Source: Simiduia agarivorans SA1 = DSM 21679 (lineage in GTDB: Bacteria; Pseudomonadota; Gammaproteobacteria; Pseudomonadales; Cellvibrionaceae). From it: 64,000 nucleotides of DNA. The stretch lies in assembly GCF_000305785.2 (NCBI RefSeq), contig NC_018868.3:2080001-2144000 (forward strand), read 5' to 3'. This document shows, piece after piece, positions 46,446-55,148 of this stretch (the first letter of the stretch is position 1; each line of letters opens with the position of its first letter). The notes beneath the pieces were generated by a model. That model had not been told where the DNA came from and ran no database searches. It saw only the letters and a list, made by a program, of their open reading frames with translations. Position numbers and translations under genes: made by a program.

Positions 46446-46768
46446 AAAAAATCATCCATGTAGAAAGTAAAATCCTGCAAAGCAGAACTAAAGCATCAAT
46501 TCGTTAGCAATAACCGGACCACATATAGAAAACGCTTAGACATCAAACAGTTAAAGCAATTACAAAGCATTAGATAAAGTCAGAGTGTTAAGTTATCCGA
46601 CACCCTAAAGCATGAATTTCAGCCCTTGGCCGAATCCATCGGGCCAATGCGTTGAGGCCACCGTAAAACTAACCGACGATCGAAAATCCGGGTAAGGGGC
46701 TTTCGTTCCCCTCCGTCATATGGTGTGATTCAAAATTGGCAATTATTTGCTCAGGTGATGTAGTACAT
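46446..46768. other. divergent intergenic region, PEP-CTERM / FTP genes
   Basis: 323 bases without a gene. On the reverse strand TGGTCC-GGTTA-TTGC (46507-46521) keeps GG-N10-GC and could be a sigma-54 promoter for the PEP-CTERM gene, with the transcript starting about 50 bases before its ATG. On the forward side a small GGGG-CTTTCGTT-CCCC hairpin (near 46697-46712) lies about 60 bases before the FTP gene. No sigma-70 elements stand out. Confidence 0.45.
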
Positions 46769-47473
46769 ATGAACAAGGTTAAACTGTTGGCCGCCACGAT
46801 AGTGGTAACGGCCACTTTGGGTACGCAGGCCTCTGCCGCCACACCCAATCAGGTCATGCGCATGGATACCAACGCACAAGGACAAGCCCACGGACTGTTC
46901 CAGATCCAGGGGCCCATCACCCCCACCTCTCAGGCAGTACAGAAAGCCGCGCGCGAAGGCGCCGCCGACTCGCTGCTGAGCAAGGCCAGGGCGTTTTTCT
47001 GGGATCACCAGACAATGCTGGGCGCAGGTGCCGGCGATCTGGTGCTGCACAAGCAAAACACCGATGCCTTTGGCAATCAGCATTTGCGTTTTTACCGCAC
47101 CCTGGCCGGCATTCCGGTGAAAGACATGGAAGTGCTGGTCCATTTTGACTCCGCCGGCAATATGACCAGCGTCAATGGCGAGATCGTTCAACTGTCGCCA
47201 GCGCTGGAAACCCACATGGCCAGCCAGCGCCCGCGCATCAGCGAGGCCGACGCCCTGGCAGCGGTGGCAACGCTGCGCAATACCACGCCCGATCAATTGC
47301 GTTTGCTGTCCGCCAAACAATGGCTGTTCAATGAAGCTCCCCACGTGCGTTGGCACCTGGATTTAAACCCCGAGAACGGCATCGACAGATTCAGTTACTG
47401 GCTGGATGCGGAAACCGGCGCCCTGATAGACGTGCAGAACACCCTGCGCCATCCCATTCCCTTCCGTCGCTGA
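46769..47473 (+). CDS. stand-alone FTP (thermolysin propeptide) domain protein
   Basis: The 234-residue exported product has a signal peptide (cleavage near ASA-AT) and a fungalysin/thermolysin propeptide (FTP) domain (LRFYRTLAGIPVKDMEVLVH; GNMTSVNGEIV), then a short C-terminal PepSY-like part (RWHLDLNP, SYWLDAETGALIDVQN). In ordinary M4 proteases these are the N-terminal propeptide that folds and inhibits the enzyme. Here it is a separate gene ending 10 bases before the M4 protease gene, which lacks its own propeptide, so it probably acts in trans. The start is ATG 46769. Confidence 0.88.
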   Translation: MNKVKLLAATIVVTATLGTQASAATPNQVMRMDTNAQGQAHGLFQIQGPITPTSQAVQKAAREGAADSLLSKARAFFWDHQTMLGAGAGDLVLHKQNTDAFGNQHLRFYRTLAGIPVKDMEVLVHFDSAGNMTSVNGEIVQLSPALETHMASQRPRISEADALAAVATLRNTTPDQLRLLSAKQWLFNEAPHVRWHLDLNPENGIDRFSYWLDAETGALIDVQNTLRHPIPFRR

Positions 47474-47483
47474 GGAAAGCCCC

Positions 47484-49127
47484 ATGCATTACATTTTTTC
47501 AAGCGCCGGCCTGCTTTTCGCGGGCGCGCTGCTCGCCGCTGGCGCCGCCCATGCCGATAGCCTGAGCAAAGGCAATATCGCCCAATTCAGTTTTGACGGC
47601 ACCGCCGGTAACAGCTATGAAATCGGCTTCAATGCGCAGAACACCTGCCCTACCAGTGCCAGTAAAAGCTGCTGCGTATTGCTGGTGAACAATGGCGCCC
47701 AGCAACCGACCTCGGGCTCCTTTGAGCAGGCCGTTGCCGCACCAGATACCAGTGTCGCCTCGGTGGTGGTAGACAAGGCCAGCGACGGTAAAATTTCAGC
47801 CGCGATTTACGCCATAGAAAACTGCGAGTACACGCCACCCAGCATCGTCGCCATCAGGGCCACGTCAGAGACTCTGCAATTCGGTTCAGGCAATGGCCAA
47901 CTGGGCGAAAGCTACAGCGCGGTACCCACCACCCAGACCGCTGACGGCGGTGGATTTATGCTGCGCGATATCAGCCGACGCGCCAGCATGGAGGGCATTA
48001 ATGACAACCCCAACGCCGGCCAGATGAGTGATACCAGCGCCATTACCGCGCGCCGGGTGTTTGGCTATTGGTCTGCCAACGACCTGTTCCTGTCGGACAA
48101 CCCGAAGGACAGCGATGGCGTTTACAACACCAGCGCCCAATCGGAGCTGCTCGACGCGTTGATGAACTCCGGCAAGGTCTACGACTACTGGCAGTCAGTG
48201 CTGGGCTTCAACAGTTTTGACAATAACAGCGCCACCATGGACGCGCTGACCAATGCGCCTTTCCCACCGGCGCCTGCAACTTTCTGTGGCGAAGTCATTC
48301 CCGCCGGCTCGCTCTACAACGCGTTCTGGAATGGCTATGAAATTGTCTTCACTCCGCGCGATTTCACCAGCGCCCGTTCCGGCAATTACTACGCCAACAG
48401 CCTGGCCGCCGCGCTCGATGTCACCGCGCACGAATGGGGTCATGCCATCTCTGATCGCGCGGTAAATCTCACCTACGCACGCGAGTCCGGTGCACTGAAC
48501 GAGGCCTACTCGGATTGGATGGGCGTAGCGGTTGAACTGGCCAACGGCGAAGACAACTGGACCATGGGTGAAGGCGTTGCCCTGATACGCGATCTGGCCA
48601 ATCCGGCGCGATTCGGCGACCCCGATACTTATCAGGGCGAAAACTGGCAGCCCACCGATACCGTGTCCTGTTCTACCCCGGATATCTGTGTGAACGACTA
48701 CTGCGGTGTTCACACCAACAGCGGTGTGGCCAACAAGATGTTCTACCTGCTCGCTGCCGGTGGCACGCACAACGGCATTGAAGTGCAAGGCATCGGCGCG
48801 GATGTTGCGCTGCAGATCGCCACCGATGCGCTGCACAACTACTGGACCTCAAATGTGGATTTTGCCGGCGCCAAGGCGGGCATGATTTCCGCTGCAGCCA
48901 ACTACGGTGACAATGCGGTTGAACAAACCCGCAAAGCCTGGGAGGCCGTGGGTGTCAGCGAAAGCAAAGCCGACTGCAATGGCGGCACTATTTTCGGCAA
49001 AAGCTGTGGCAGTAGCAGCGGCGGTGGCGGTTGTGCGCTGGGCAACCCCGATGGCGATATCGACCCCACGCTGTATTTACTGCTCCTGCTGGCACTGGTG
49101 ACACTGGTCCGCCGTCGCATTGTCTGA
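47484..49127 (+). CDS. M4 thermolysin-like metalloprotease with JDVT-CTERM sorting tail
   Basis: The 547-residue protein has a signal peptide, a beta-rich N-terminal domain (about 30-140) with a double Cys, and an M4 catalytic domain. HEWGH (316-320) and E340 in GALNEAYSDW form the zinc site, and CGVHTNSGVANKMFYLL holds the transition-state histidine. A Ser/Gly-rich Cys linker leads to the C-terminal DIDPTL, a hydrophobic helix and RRR: the JDVT-CTERM pattern (D527-P-T-L530). It should be exported, anchored by the tail and then cut by MrtJ, whose gene overlaps the stop by 8 bases. GAGGA lies before the ATG. Confidence 0.9.
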   Translation: MHYIFSSAGLLFAGALLAAGAAHADSLSKGNIAQFSFDGTAGNSYEIGFNAQNTCPTSASKSCCVLLVNNGAQQPTSGSFEQAVAAPDTSVASVVVDKASDGKISAAIYAIENCEYTPPSIVAIRATSETLQFGSGNGQLGESYSAVPTTQTADGGGFMLRDISRRASMEGINDNPNAGQMSDTSAITARRVFGYWSANDLFLSDNPKDSDGVYNTSAQSELLDALMNSGKVYDYWQSVLGFNSFDNNSATMDALTNAPFPPAPATFCGEVIPAGSLYNAFWNGYEIVFTPRDFTSARSGNYYANSLAAALDVTAHEWGHAISDRAVNLTYARESGALNEAYSDWMGVAVELANGEDNWTMGEGVALIRDLANPARFGDPDTYQGENWQPTDTVSCSTPDICVNDYCGVHTNSGVANKMFYLLAAGGTHNGIEVQGIGADVALQIATDALHNYWTSNVDFAGAKAGMISAAANYGDNAVEQTRKAWEAVGVSESKADCNGGTIFGKSCGSSSGGGGCALGNPDGDIDPTLYLLLLLALVTLVRRRIV

Positions 49128-49575
49128 ACCAGACGTCCCCGCACCGGCGCCAGACGCTTTACCTTTCTGGCGCCAATCCACCTGGCGCATTTGCACTGTG
49201 GTCGGCACCTTGGTGGCGCTGGCCCTCGGTGCCTGGATGCCCGTCTCCCTGACGCCATTCCAGCTGGTGCTGCTGGTCATTCTCTTTCCCCTGCTGGAGG
49301 AGATTGTGTTCCGGGGGCTGGTCCAACCCCTGATTGCCCGCCACTGGCGCGCGCGCTGGCAACAGCTGAGTCTGGCCAACATGGCCACATCGGCACTGTT
49401 TGCGCTGGCACATGTGGCCAGCCGCGGCCCCTCGCCGCTGACCGTGGGCGTATTCATTCCATCTCTGTTGTTCGGCCACGCAGCAGAGTCCAATCGGGGC
49501 AAGCTGGGTGCACCGATTGCCATGCACATGGCCTTCAATGCGGGCTTTTTTTTACCGGGGCTGATCGCGCATTAA
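49120..49575 (+). CDS. mrtJ: JDVT-CTERM system glutamic-type intramembrane protease MrtJ
   Basis: The 151-residue CPBP-family protein has four to five transmembrane helices and the full active-site set: EEIVFRG (E60, E61, R65), ALAHV with its histidine and HMAFNAGFF with another histidine. It is much shorter than the CPBP protein at 11554 and lies directly after a JDVT-CTERM protein, the defining neighbourhood of MrtJ. It likely cuts the tail of the upstream protease. The start is TTG 49120, overlapping the protease stop by 8 bases with no good ribosome site, so translation is probably coupled. Confidence 0.8.
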   Translation: MSEPDVPAPAPDALPFWRQSTWRICTVVGTLVALALGAWMPVSLTPFQLVLLVILFPLLEEIVFRGLVQPLIARHWRARWQQLSLANMATSALFALAHVASRGPSPLTVGVFIPSLLFGHAAESNRGKLGAPIAMHMAFNAGFFLPGLIAH

Positions 49576-49577
49576 TT

Positions 49578-49746
49578 TCATTGGGCAGTGAATTTGAACA
49601 CGCCGACCGAAGCGTCGGACCGTCGCCATGACTCCTGTCGGCATACGCCGATGTGTCGGACCACGGTTTTTGCTCCTGCAAAACCGGCATTTCTGTCAGT
49701 ATTGATCGTGAACTGAACTCATTGGGCAGTGAATGTCAGCACGCCG
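49578..49746. repeat. 28-base imperfect direct repeat with small hairpins between
   Basis: A 28-base unit beginning TCATTGGGCAGTGAAT and ending CACGCCG occurs at 49578-49605 and 49719-49746, differing at only a few inner positions. Between the copies are short stems: CCGAC/GTCGG near 49603, TCGGC-ATAC-GCCGA near 49638, and a longer GGTTTT/AAAACC one near 49665. There is no reading frame; the gap from 49576 to 49860 holds this and the terminator at 49793. Confidence 0.7.
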
Positions 49747-49792
49747 CTCCTGCGCTTCCCTGCGCCCGCGGCATACCGTACATCCTGTACAT

Positions 49793-49816
49793 AAAAAAAG
49801 CCCGGGAGTGCCGGGC
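49793..49816 (-). terminator. rho-independent terminator after the GH13 glucosidase gene
   Basis: On the reverse strand GCCCGG-CACTC-CCGGGC is followed by T7, downstream of the glucosidase stop at 49861. Confidence 0.9.
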
Positions 49817-49860
49817 CAGTGACGAGAGTACTCAAAAAAGTACAAGAGAGAACATAAGGC

Positions 49861-51483
49861 TTACGCAATAAACGCACCGCCGAAGGCGGGCAAACTCAAC
49901 TGGCCGGCTGAAAGCTCAGCGCCGGTCAGTCCAGAATCCGGGAGCAAGGCTGATTGATCGGGTACCTGTAAGGTGACCGGCTCAGCCGTGAGGTTAAAGG
50001 CCGCCCGCATCACCTGACCATCCGCCATAGACCGCCTGATCAGCAAGCAGCCGTCTGGCGCATCATCAAAGGCAATGTCACCCTGGGTGAGCAGAGGCTG
50101 TTGTTTACGCCAGGCCATAAAGTGGCGGAAGAAGTTCAGCATGGAGTGCGGATCCTGGTCCTGCAGGTTCACGGCCAGGGTGCGATGGCTATCGGGCACG
50201 GGCAACCACGGCTTCTCTGCACTGAATCCCGCGTGGGGCGCGTCAGACTGCCAGGGCATAGGGGTGCGGCAACCATCGCGGCCTTTGAAATTCGGCCAGA
50301 AGGTAATGCCGTAGGGGTCCTGCAGGTCTTCGTAAGCAATATCCGCTTCCACCAGCCCCAGTTCTTCACCCTGGTAGTAACACACACTGCCACGCAGCGC
50401 AGCCACCAGTGCGTGCAATGTCTTGCCCAGCGTTGGGTTGAATCCTCCCCCCCAGCGGCTCATCACCCGCACCACATCATGGTTGGATAGCGACCAACAG
50501 GGCCAGCCGTCATTGAGGCTGGCTTCCAGGTTTTCGACGGTGGTACGGATATGTCTGGCGCAGAATTCCGGCACCAGCAACTCAAAGCTGTAGGCCATGT
50601 GCAGGCGCTTGTTGCCTTCGGTGTATTTGGCCATGGTGGCCAGACTGTCTTCCGAGGAGATCTCACCCAAGGTCACCACACCCGGGTAACGGTCACACAG
50701 CGCGCGCAACTGCTCGAGAAACCCGATGTTCTCAGGCAGATCGTTGTTGTAATAGTGGTACTGGAACGCGTAGGGATTATCTTCACTGAAACCGCGCCCC
50801 TGACGCTGATCTGCCGGCTTGGCCGGGTTATCGCGCAGGTCTTTGTCGTGGAAACAGAAACTGATGGCATCCAGACGCAAGCCGTCGACGCCACGCTTCA
50901 GCCAGAACTCCACTTCAGACAGTATCTGGGCCTGAACCTCGGGGTTATGGAAGTTCAGATCCGGTTGGCTTTTCAGAAAGTTATGCAGATAGTACTGGCC
51001 CCGGCGAGGCTCCCATTCCCAACCGCAGCCGCCAAAAATAGACAGCCAGTTGTTGGGCGCCGTGCCATCGGGCTTGGCGTCAGCCCACACGTACCAATCG
51101 GCCTTGGGATTATCGCGGCTTTCGCGACTTTCCTGGAACCAGGCGTGCTGGTCGCTGGTATGGCTCAATACCTGGTCAATCATGATCTTGATGTTGCGGT
51201 CGTGGGCCTCGGCAATCAGCTCATCCAGATCGCCCAGGCTGCCAAACAGCGGGTCCACGTCGCGGTAATCACTGATGTCGTAACCGAAATCGCGCATGGG
51301 CGATTTGAAGAACGGCGAAATCCAGATAGCGTCCACACCCAGCGAGGCGATGTAGTCCAACTTACTGATAATGCCGCGGATATCGCCCACACCATCATTG
51401 TTGGCATCCATGAGACTGCGTGGGTACACCTGATAGATCACCGCGCCCCGCCACCAGGGGGCCTGATCCGACACTGAAGACAT
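49861..51483 (-). CDS. GH13 alpha-glucosidase (oligo-1,6/alpha-glucosidase type)
   Basis: The 540-residue product lacks a signal peptide and so is cytoplasmic. It is a GH13 enzyme of the alpha-glucosidase type: WWRGAVIYQVYPRSL, then GDIRGIISKLDYIASLGVDA, catalytic nucleophile in GVDGLRLDAI, acid in VTLGEISS and stabiliser in SLSNHDVVRV. It should release glucose from imported malto-oligosaccharides; linkage preference (1,4 or 1,6) is not certain. The start ATG at 51483 has GAGG upstream. It diverges from the amylase-transporter pair across the shared regulatory region. Confidence 0.93.
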   Translation of the reverse strand: MSSVSDQAPWWRGAVIYQVYPRSLMDANNDGVGDIRGIISKLDYIASLGVDAIWISPFFKSPMRDFGYDISDYRDVDPLFGSLGDLDELIAEAHDRNIKIMIDQVLSHTSDQHAWFQESRESRDNPKADWYVWADAKPDGTAPNNWLSIFGGCGWEWEPRRGQYYLHNFLKSQPDLNFHNPEVQAQILSEVEFWLKRGVDGLRLDAISFCFHDKDLRDNPAKPADQRQGRGFSEDNPYAFQYHYYNNDLPENIGFLEQLRALCDRYPGVVTLGEISSEDSLATMAKYTEGNKRLHMAYSFELLVPEFCARHIRTTVENLEASLNDGWPCWSLSNHDVVRVMSRWGGGFNPTLGKTLHALVAALRGSVCYYQGEELGLVEADIAYEDLQDPYGITFWPNFKGRDGCRTPMPWQSDAPHAGFSAEKPWLPVPDSHRTLAVNLQDQDPHSMLNFFRHFMAWRKQQPLLTQGDIAFDDAPDGCLLIRRSMADGQVMRAAFNLTAEPVTLQVPDQSALLPDSGLTGAELSAGQLSLPAFGGAFIA

Positions 51484-51859
51484 AAAAACCTCGAAAACCT
51501 GACCATACGGCAGCGTTGTCTGTGGTCCTCACAGACCGTCTCAACAACCCGCTGCTCCGTTATTGTTGTACATGGCACAAACATACAGGGCGCTCTCTCG
51601 CACCAGCAAGGGACTACATACGTATGCATGGGGTGCGGGCCACTTATCACGCCCGTGCAAGCGATGAATACGTATGTATTGCCGCCCTGAAATTGGCAGC
51701 CAAAGCCGCTTTTGTCATAACCTAAACACCGATTGTGATTGTTAGTCCTCTCGTCCTTGAAACCCGCCCATGGCAGCACCTTGCCGGGCGGGCATTTTTT
51801 CTTCACCCTCCTGCGATGACCCGACTGACAATCCTGGTTTCAGCGTTTTCGGAGCAACA
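51484..51859. other. divergent regulatory region of the glucan genes
   Basis: 376 bases without a gene separate the glucosidase and amylase starts. It holds two ATACGTAT palindromes (see separate entry) and, forward, TTGGCA (51693-51698) 17 bases from CATAAC (51716-51721) as a possible promoter for the amylase gene. No LacI-type regulator gene is in the window. Confidence 0.6.
51617..51680. promoter_or_regulatory. paired ATACGTAT palindromes, candidate LacI-type operators
   Basis: CATACGTATGCAT (from 51617) and AATACGTATGTAT (from 51667) share ATACGTATGnAT. The two centres are 50 bases apart, nearly five helical turns, in the gap between divergent amylolytic genes. This is typical for looped LacI-family sites such as those of maltose regulators (MalR). 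The regulator is inferred. Confidence 0.6.
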
Positions 51860-53527
51860 ATGAAAATAATCCGCCCCGCCCTTCTGGCAACTTCCATTGC
51901 CCTGGCTGCCTGTGGCAGCAAGGCGCCAAGCACCGCCGCACCCAGTACAACATTGCCGCTGATTGGCACCGACGAACCCTGGGCCTCTGAAGCCATTTAC
52001 TTCGTGCTCACCGATCGCTTTGTGGACGGTGACAGCAGCAACAACTTTGAAGATCAGGGGCGCGAGATCGGCGACGGGCGCTGGCACAGTTTTCACCGGC
52101 ACTTCGACGGCCCGAACGGCCGCAGTGCCAACGTAGGCTACATGGGCGGCGATTTCAAAGGTCTGCTCAACCACGCGGATTTCATTACCGACATGGGCTT
52201 TACTGCGGTGTGGATGACACCGATTGTGGACAACCCCGACGCCGCTTTTAACGGCGGTGACCCGGTGGGCTACGACCAGTGGGGCGACGGCGGAAAAACC
52301 GGCTTTCATGGCTACTGGGGCGTGAATTTCTACGCGCTGGATGAACACCTGCCCTCTGCCGATCTGGATTATCGCCAGCTGAACCGGCAACTGAAAGACA
52401 CCTACAACCTGAAAACCGTACTCGATATCGTCGGCAATCACGGATCGCCCTCGTACAGCGCTCCCGAGCAGATCAGCAATTTTGGCAAATTGTTCGACGC
52501 ATCCGGCGCGCTGGTGGCCGACCACCAGAACATCCATCCGGAACAATTGAGCGACGATGAGCCTTTGCATCATTTTTTCAACCGCAAACCGGATGTGGCG
52601 CAACTGTCAGACTTCGATGAAAACAACCCGGCTGTCGTGGACTATCTGGTGGGCTCCTACTTGCAATGGATCGACCAGGGTGCCGATGCCATTCGCATCG
52701 ATACCATCAAACACGTGCCTCACCATTTCTGGAAAACCGTGACCGACCGCATCCGCGCCGAACACCCGGGCTATTTCCTGTTTGGCGAATCGTGGAATTA
52801 TGACGCCGAATTCATTGCTCAACACACCCTGCCGGAAAACGGTGGCGTGAGCGTACTGGATTTCCCCATGCAACAGGCCATGTTCGCCATGTTCGGACAG
52901 GAACAGGCGCCCTACAGCAAAGCGCTGGAGGCCATGTATCTGACAGACGGCCCCTACCACAATGTGTACGAGCTGGTGACCTTCTACGACAACCATGATG
53001 TGCAGCGTCTCGACGCCAGCGATGAAGGCTTCATCGATGCCAACAACTTTATTTTTACCAACCGGGGTATTCCGCAGATTTATTACGGCTCGGAAATGGG
53101 TTTTGAACGCGGGATGAAAGAGCACCAGGGCTCGCGCAATTATTACGGCGTTGAAAATATCGAAAAGGCGCGCAAGCATCGCATTTTCGCCGAACTGAAA
53201 AACATCGCCCACGTCCGCAAAACCACGCCGGCGTTGCAACGGGGGTTACAGCACAACCTGGCCTTCACTCAGGATACCGCGGCCTTCTATCGGGTATTGG
53301 ACGCCGACGGCATTCAGCAAACCGCGCTGGTGTTGCTCAACAAAGGTGACCAACCACAGGCCCTGTCCGTAAGCCAGGGGCTCGCGCAGGGCGAATGGAA
53401 AAATGCCCTCACCGGCGAGACCCTGCAGGTACAAGACAAGTTACAACAAACGCTGGCGCCGCACAGCGTGCAGGTCTGGATCAAACACGGCGCGATCGAC
53501 GCCGAATTGCGCCAACTGCTGAATTAA
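51860..53527 (+). CDS. GH13 alpha-amylase family lipoprotein
   Basis: The 555-residue product has a lipoprotein leader (lipobox ALAAC) and a GH13 domain: FVLTDRFVDG, TVLDIVGNHGSPS, nucleophile in ADAIRIDTIKH, acid in YFLFGESWNYD and stabiliser in FYDNHDVQRL. A short all-beta domain closes it. It should cut alpha-glucan or cyclodextrin-like substrates at the outer membrane or in the periplasm. The Asn-His in place of the usual aspartate in NHGS is the ordinary region-I variant. A terminator at 53546 follows, and the symporter gene starts 99 bases after the stop. Confidence 0.93.
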   Translation: MKIIRPALLATSIALAACGSKAPSTAAPSTTLPLIGTDEPWASEAIYFVLTDRFVDGDSSNNFEDQGREIGDGRWHSFHRHFDGPNGRSANVGYMGGDFKGLLNHADFITDMGFTAVWMTPIVDNPDAAFNGGDPVGYDQWGDGGKTGFHGYWGVNFYALDEHLPSADLDYRQLNRQLKDTYNLKTVLDIVGNHGSPSYSAPEQISNFGKLFDASGALVADHQNIHPEQLSDDEPLHHFFNRKPDVAQLSDFDENNPAVVDYLVGSYLQWIDQGADAIRIDTIKHVPHHFWKTVTDRIRAEHPGYFLFGESWNYDAEFIAQHTLPENGGVSVLDFPMQQAMFAMFGQEQAPYSKALEAMYLTDGPYHNVYELVTFYDNHDVQRLDASDEGFIDANNFIFTNRGIPQIYYGSEMGFERGMKEHQGSRNYYGVENIEKARKHRIFAELKNIAHVRKTTPALQRGLQHNLAFTQDTAAFYRVLDADGIQQTALVLLNKGDQPQALSVSQGLAQGEWKNALTGETLQVQDKLQQTLAPHSVQVWIKHGAIDAELRQLLN

Positions 53528-53545
53528 CCGGATATGCACCGCTTA

Positions 53546-53572
53546 GGGCCAGATTCTGGCCCATCTTTTTTT
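53546..53572 (+). terminator. rho-independent terminator after the amylase gene
   Basis: GGGCCA-GATTC-TGGCCC followed by ATC and T7. It lies between the amylase and the symporter gene, so readthrough or a separate promoter is needed for the latter. Confidence 0.85.
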
Positions 53573-53626
53573 ACTGGCGGTAAACAAAACTACAATAAGC
53601 GATAACAAACCATAGGTCCTTCCTGT

Positions 53627-55090
53627 ATGAGCACAAACAAACAACAACCGGTCTTGCCGTTCTGGCAGGTGTGGAATGTGAGCTTCGGCTTTCTCGGCGT
53701 GCAATTCGGCTTTGCCCTGCAAAACGCCAACGTAAGCCGCGTACTGTCCGATCTGGGCGCTGATCTGCACGCACTTTCCCTGTTCTGGCTGGCCGCGCCG
53801 GTTATGGGGCTGTTGGTACAACCCATCGTGGGTGCCGCGTCCGATCGCACCTGGAATCGCCTGGGTCGCCGTCGGCCATTTATCCTCGGCGGTGCCATTG
53901 CCGCTGCGCTCGGCATGCTGCTGATGCCAAACGCGCCCCTGTTTGTCTCGCTCATGGCACCCATGTTATTTGGTGGCCTGATGCTGGCGCTGATGGACGG
54001 CGCCTTTAACGTCACCATGCAACCCTTCCGTGCGCTGGTGGCCGATATGGTGCCGAGCGAGCAACGCACGCTGGGCTACTCCATCCAATCACTGCTGATC
54101 AATATCGGCGCCGTGTTTGGTTCAATCCTTCCATTCCTGCTGACCAATGTGATCGGCCTGGATAACGCCTCCAAAGTAGGCGAGGTCGCGCCGTCGGTCA
54201 CCTGGGCGTTTTACATCGGCGCCACCATTTTATTTGTCAGTGTGCTGTGGACAGTGATCCGCACCAAAGAGTACGCGCCAGACGAATATGCCGCTTACAA
54301 GGGGCTTGACGCAGACGCGCTGAAAAAAGCCCAGGCACCCAAGCCGCTGATGGAAAAACTGAAAGGCTTTTTCGCGCTTTTCCCGCAGATGCCCACCACC
54401 ATGCGCCAACTGGCCATCGTGCAATTTTTCAGCTGGTTCGCCCTGTTTATCATGTGGGTATATACCACACCGGCCATTACCCAATACGTGTGGGGCGTGG
54501 AAGCCAAATGGTTTGACCCGGACTACCTGCACAGCGTGGGCGAAATTCCTGCTCACATCGCACAGGCCAAAGGCGCGGCGGGCGATTGGGTCGGCATCCT
54601 GTTTGCCGGCTACTCCCTGTTTGCCGCCATCTTTTCGGTTGTGCTTACCCGGTTGGCGCGTCAGTTCGGCCGCAAAGCCATCTACGCGTTTTCGCTCGCG
54701 GCCGGTGGCGTGGGTTACATGAGCTTCATGTTATTCCAGGGTGGCGATGCTACCAGCGTAAACCTGGGCGTTACTCAGATTACCGTACCCAGCGGCGCGC
54801 TCGGCCTGATGCTGCCCATGATCGGCGTGGGCATTGCCTGGGCCGCCATCCTCGCCATGCCCTATGCGATTCTGTCCGACAGTTTGCCGGCCGATAAAAT
54901 GGGCGTGTACATGGGCATTTTCAACTTCACTATCGCGGCACCGCAAATTGTGTCCGGTTTGTTTGCCGGCTGGATTCTGCACAGCGTGTTCGACAATCAG
55001 GCCATCAACATCATCATGCTGGCCGGCGGTGCCATGCTGGCGGGCGCTGTTTCGGTGATCTTTGTCAAAGAGCCTGAAGCCAGTCGCTGA
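53627..55090 (+). CDS. MFS/GPH-type sugar symporter (maltose or sucrose type)
   Basis: The 487-residue membrane protein has 12 predicted helices and the sucrose/maltose:proton symporter signature: GVQFGFALQNANVSRVL, then ASDRTWNRLGRRRPFIL between helices 2 and 3, and a long cytoplasmic middle loop (about 215-255). In this locus it most likely carries maltose or maltodextrins into the cytoplasm for the GH13 glucosidase. The sugar is inferred from the neighbours. Confidence 0.9.
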   Translation: MSTNKQQPVLPFWQVWNVSFGFLGVQFGFALQNANVSRVLSDLGADLHALSLFWLAAPVMGLLVQPIVGAASDRTWNRLGRRRPFILGGAIAAALGMLLMPNAPLFVSLMAPMLFGGLMLALMDGAFNVTMQPFRALVADMVPSEQRTLGYSIQSLLINIGAVFGSILPFLLTNVIGLDNASKVGEVAPSVTWAFYIGATILFVSVLWTVIRTKEYAPDEYAAYKGLDADALKKAQAPKPLMEKLKGFFALFPQMPTTMRQLAIVQFFSWFALFIMWVYTTPAITQYVWGVEAKWFDPDYLHSVGEIPAHIAQAKGAAGDWVGILFAGYSLFAAIFSVVLTRLARQFGRKAIYAFSLAAGGVGYMSFMLFQGGDATSVNLGVTQITVPSGALGLMLPMIGVGIAWAAILAMPYAILSDSLPADKMGVYMGIFNFTIAAPQIVSGLFAGWILHSVFDNQAINIIMLAGGAMLAGAVSVIFVKEPEASR

Positions 55091-55125
55091 TTGCCTTGGT
55101 GCTTACGACGATGCTTACAAAAAAA

Positions 55126-55148
55126 GCCGCGCAATGCGCGGCTTTTTT
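55126..55148. terminator. bidirectional rho-independent terminator
   Basis: A-tract, GCCGCGC-AAT-GCGCGGC, T6: a strong stem between the convergent symporter and halogenase-like genes. Confidence 0.93.

Noticed and set aside
46680..46735. c-di-GMP (GEMM) or other riboswitch in the PEP-CTERM/FTP gap
   Set aside because: A small GGGG/CCCC stem and CGAAA occur, but the conserved GEMM core and its two helices are not present.
46738..46753. Sigma-54-like TGGCAATTATTTGC before the FTP gene
   Set aside because: Spacing between GG and GC is 9 bases rather than 10, which sigma-54 does not normally accept.
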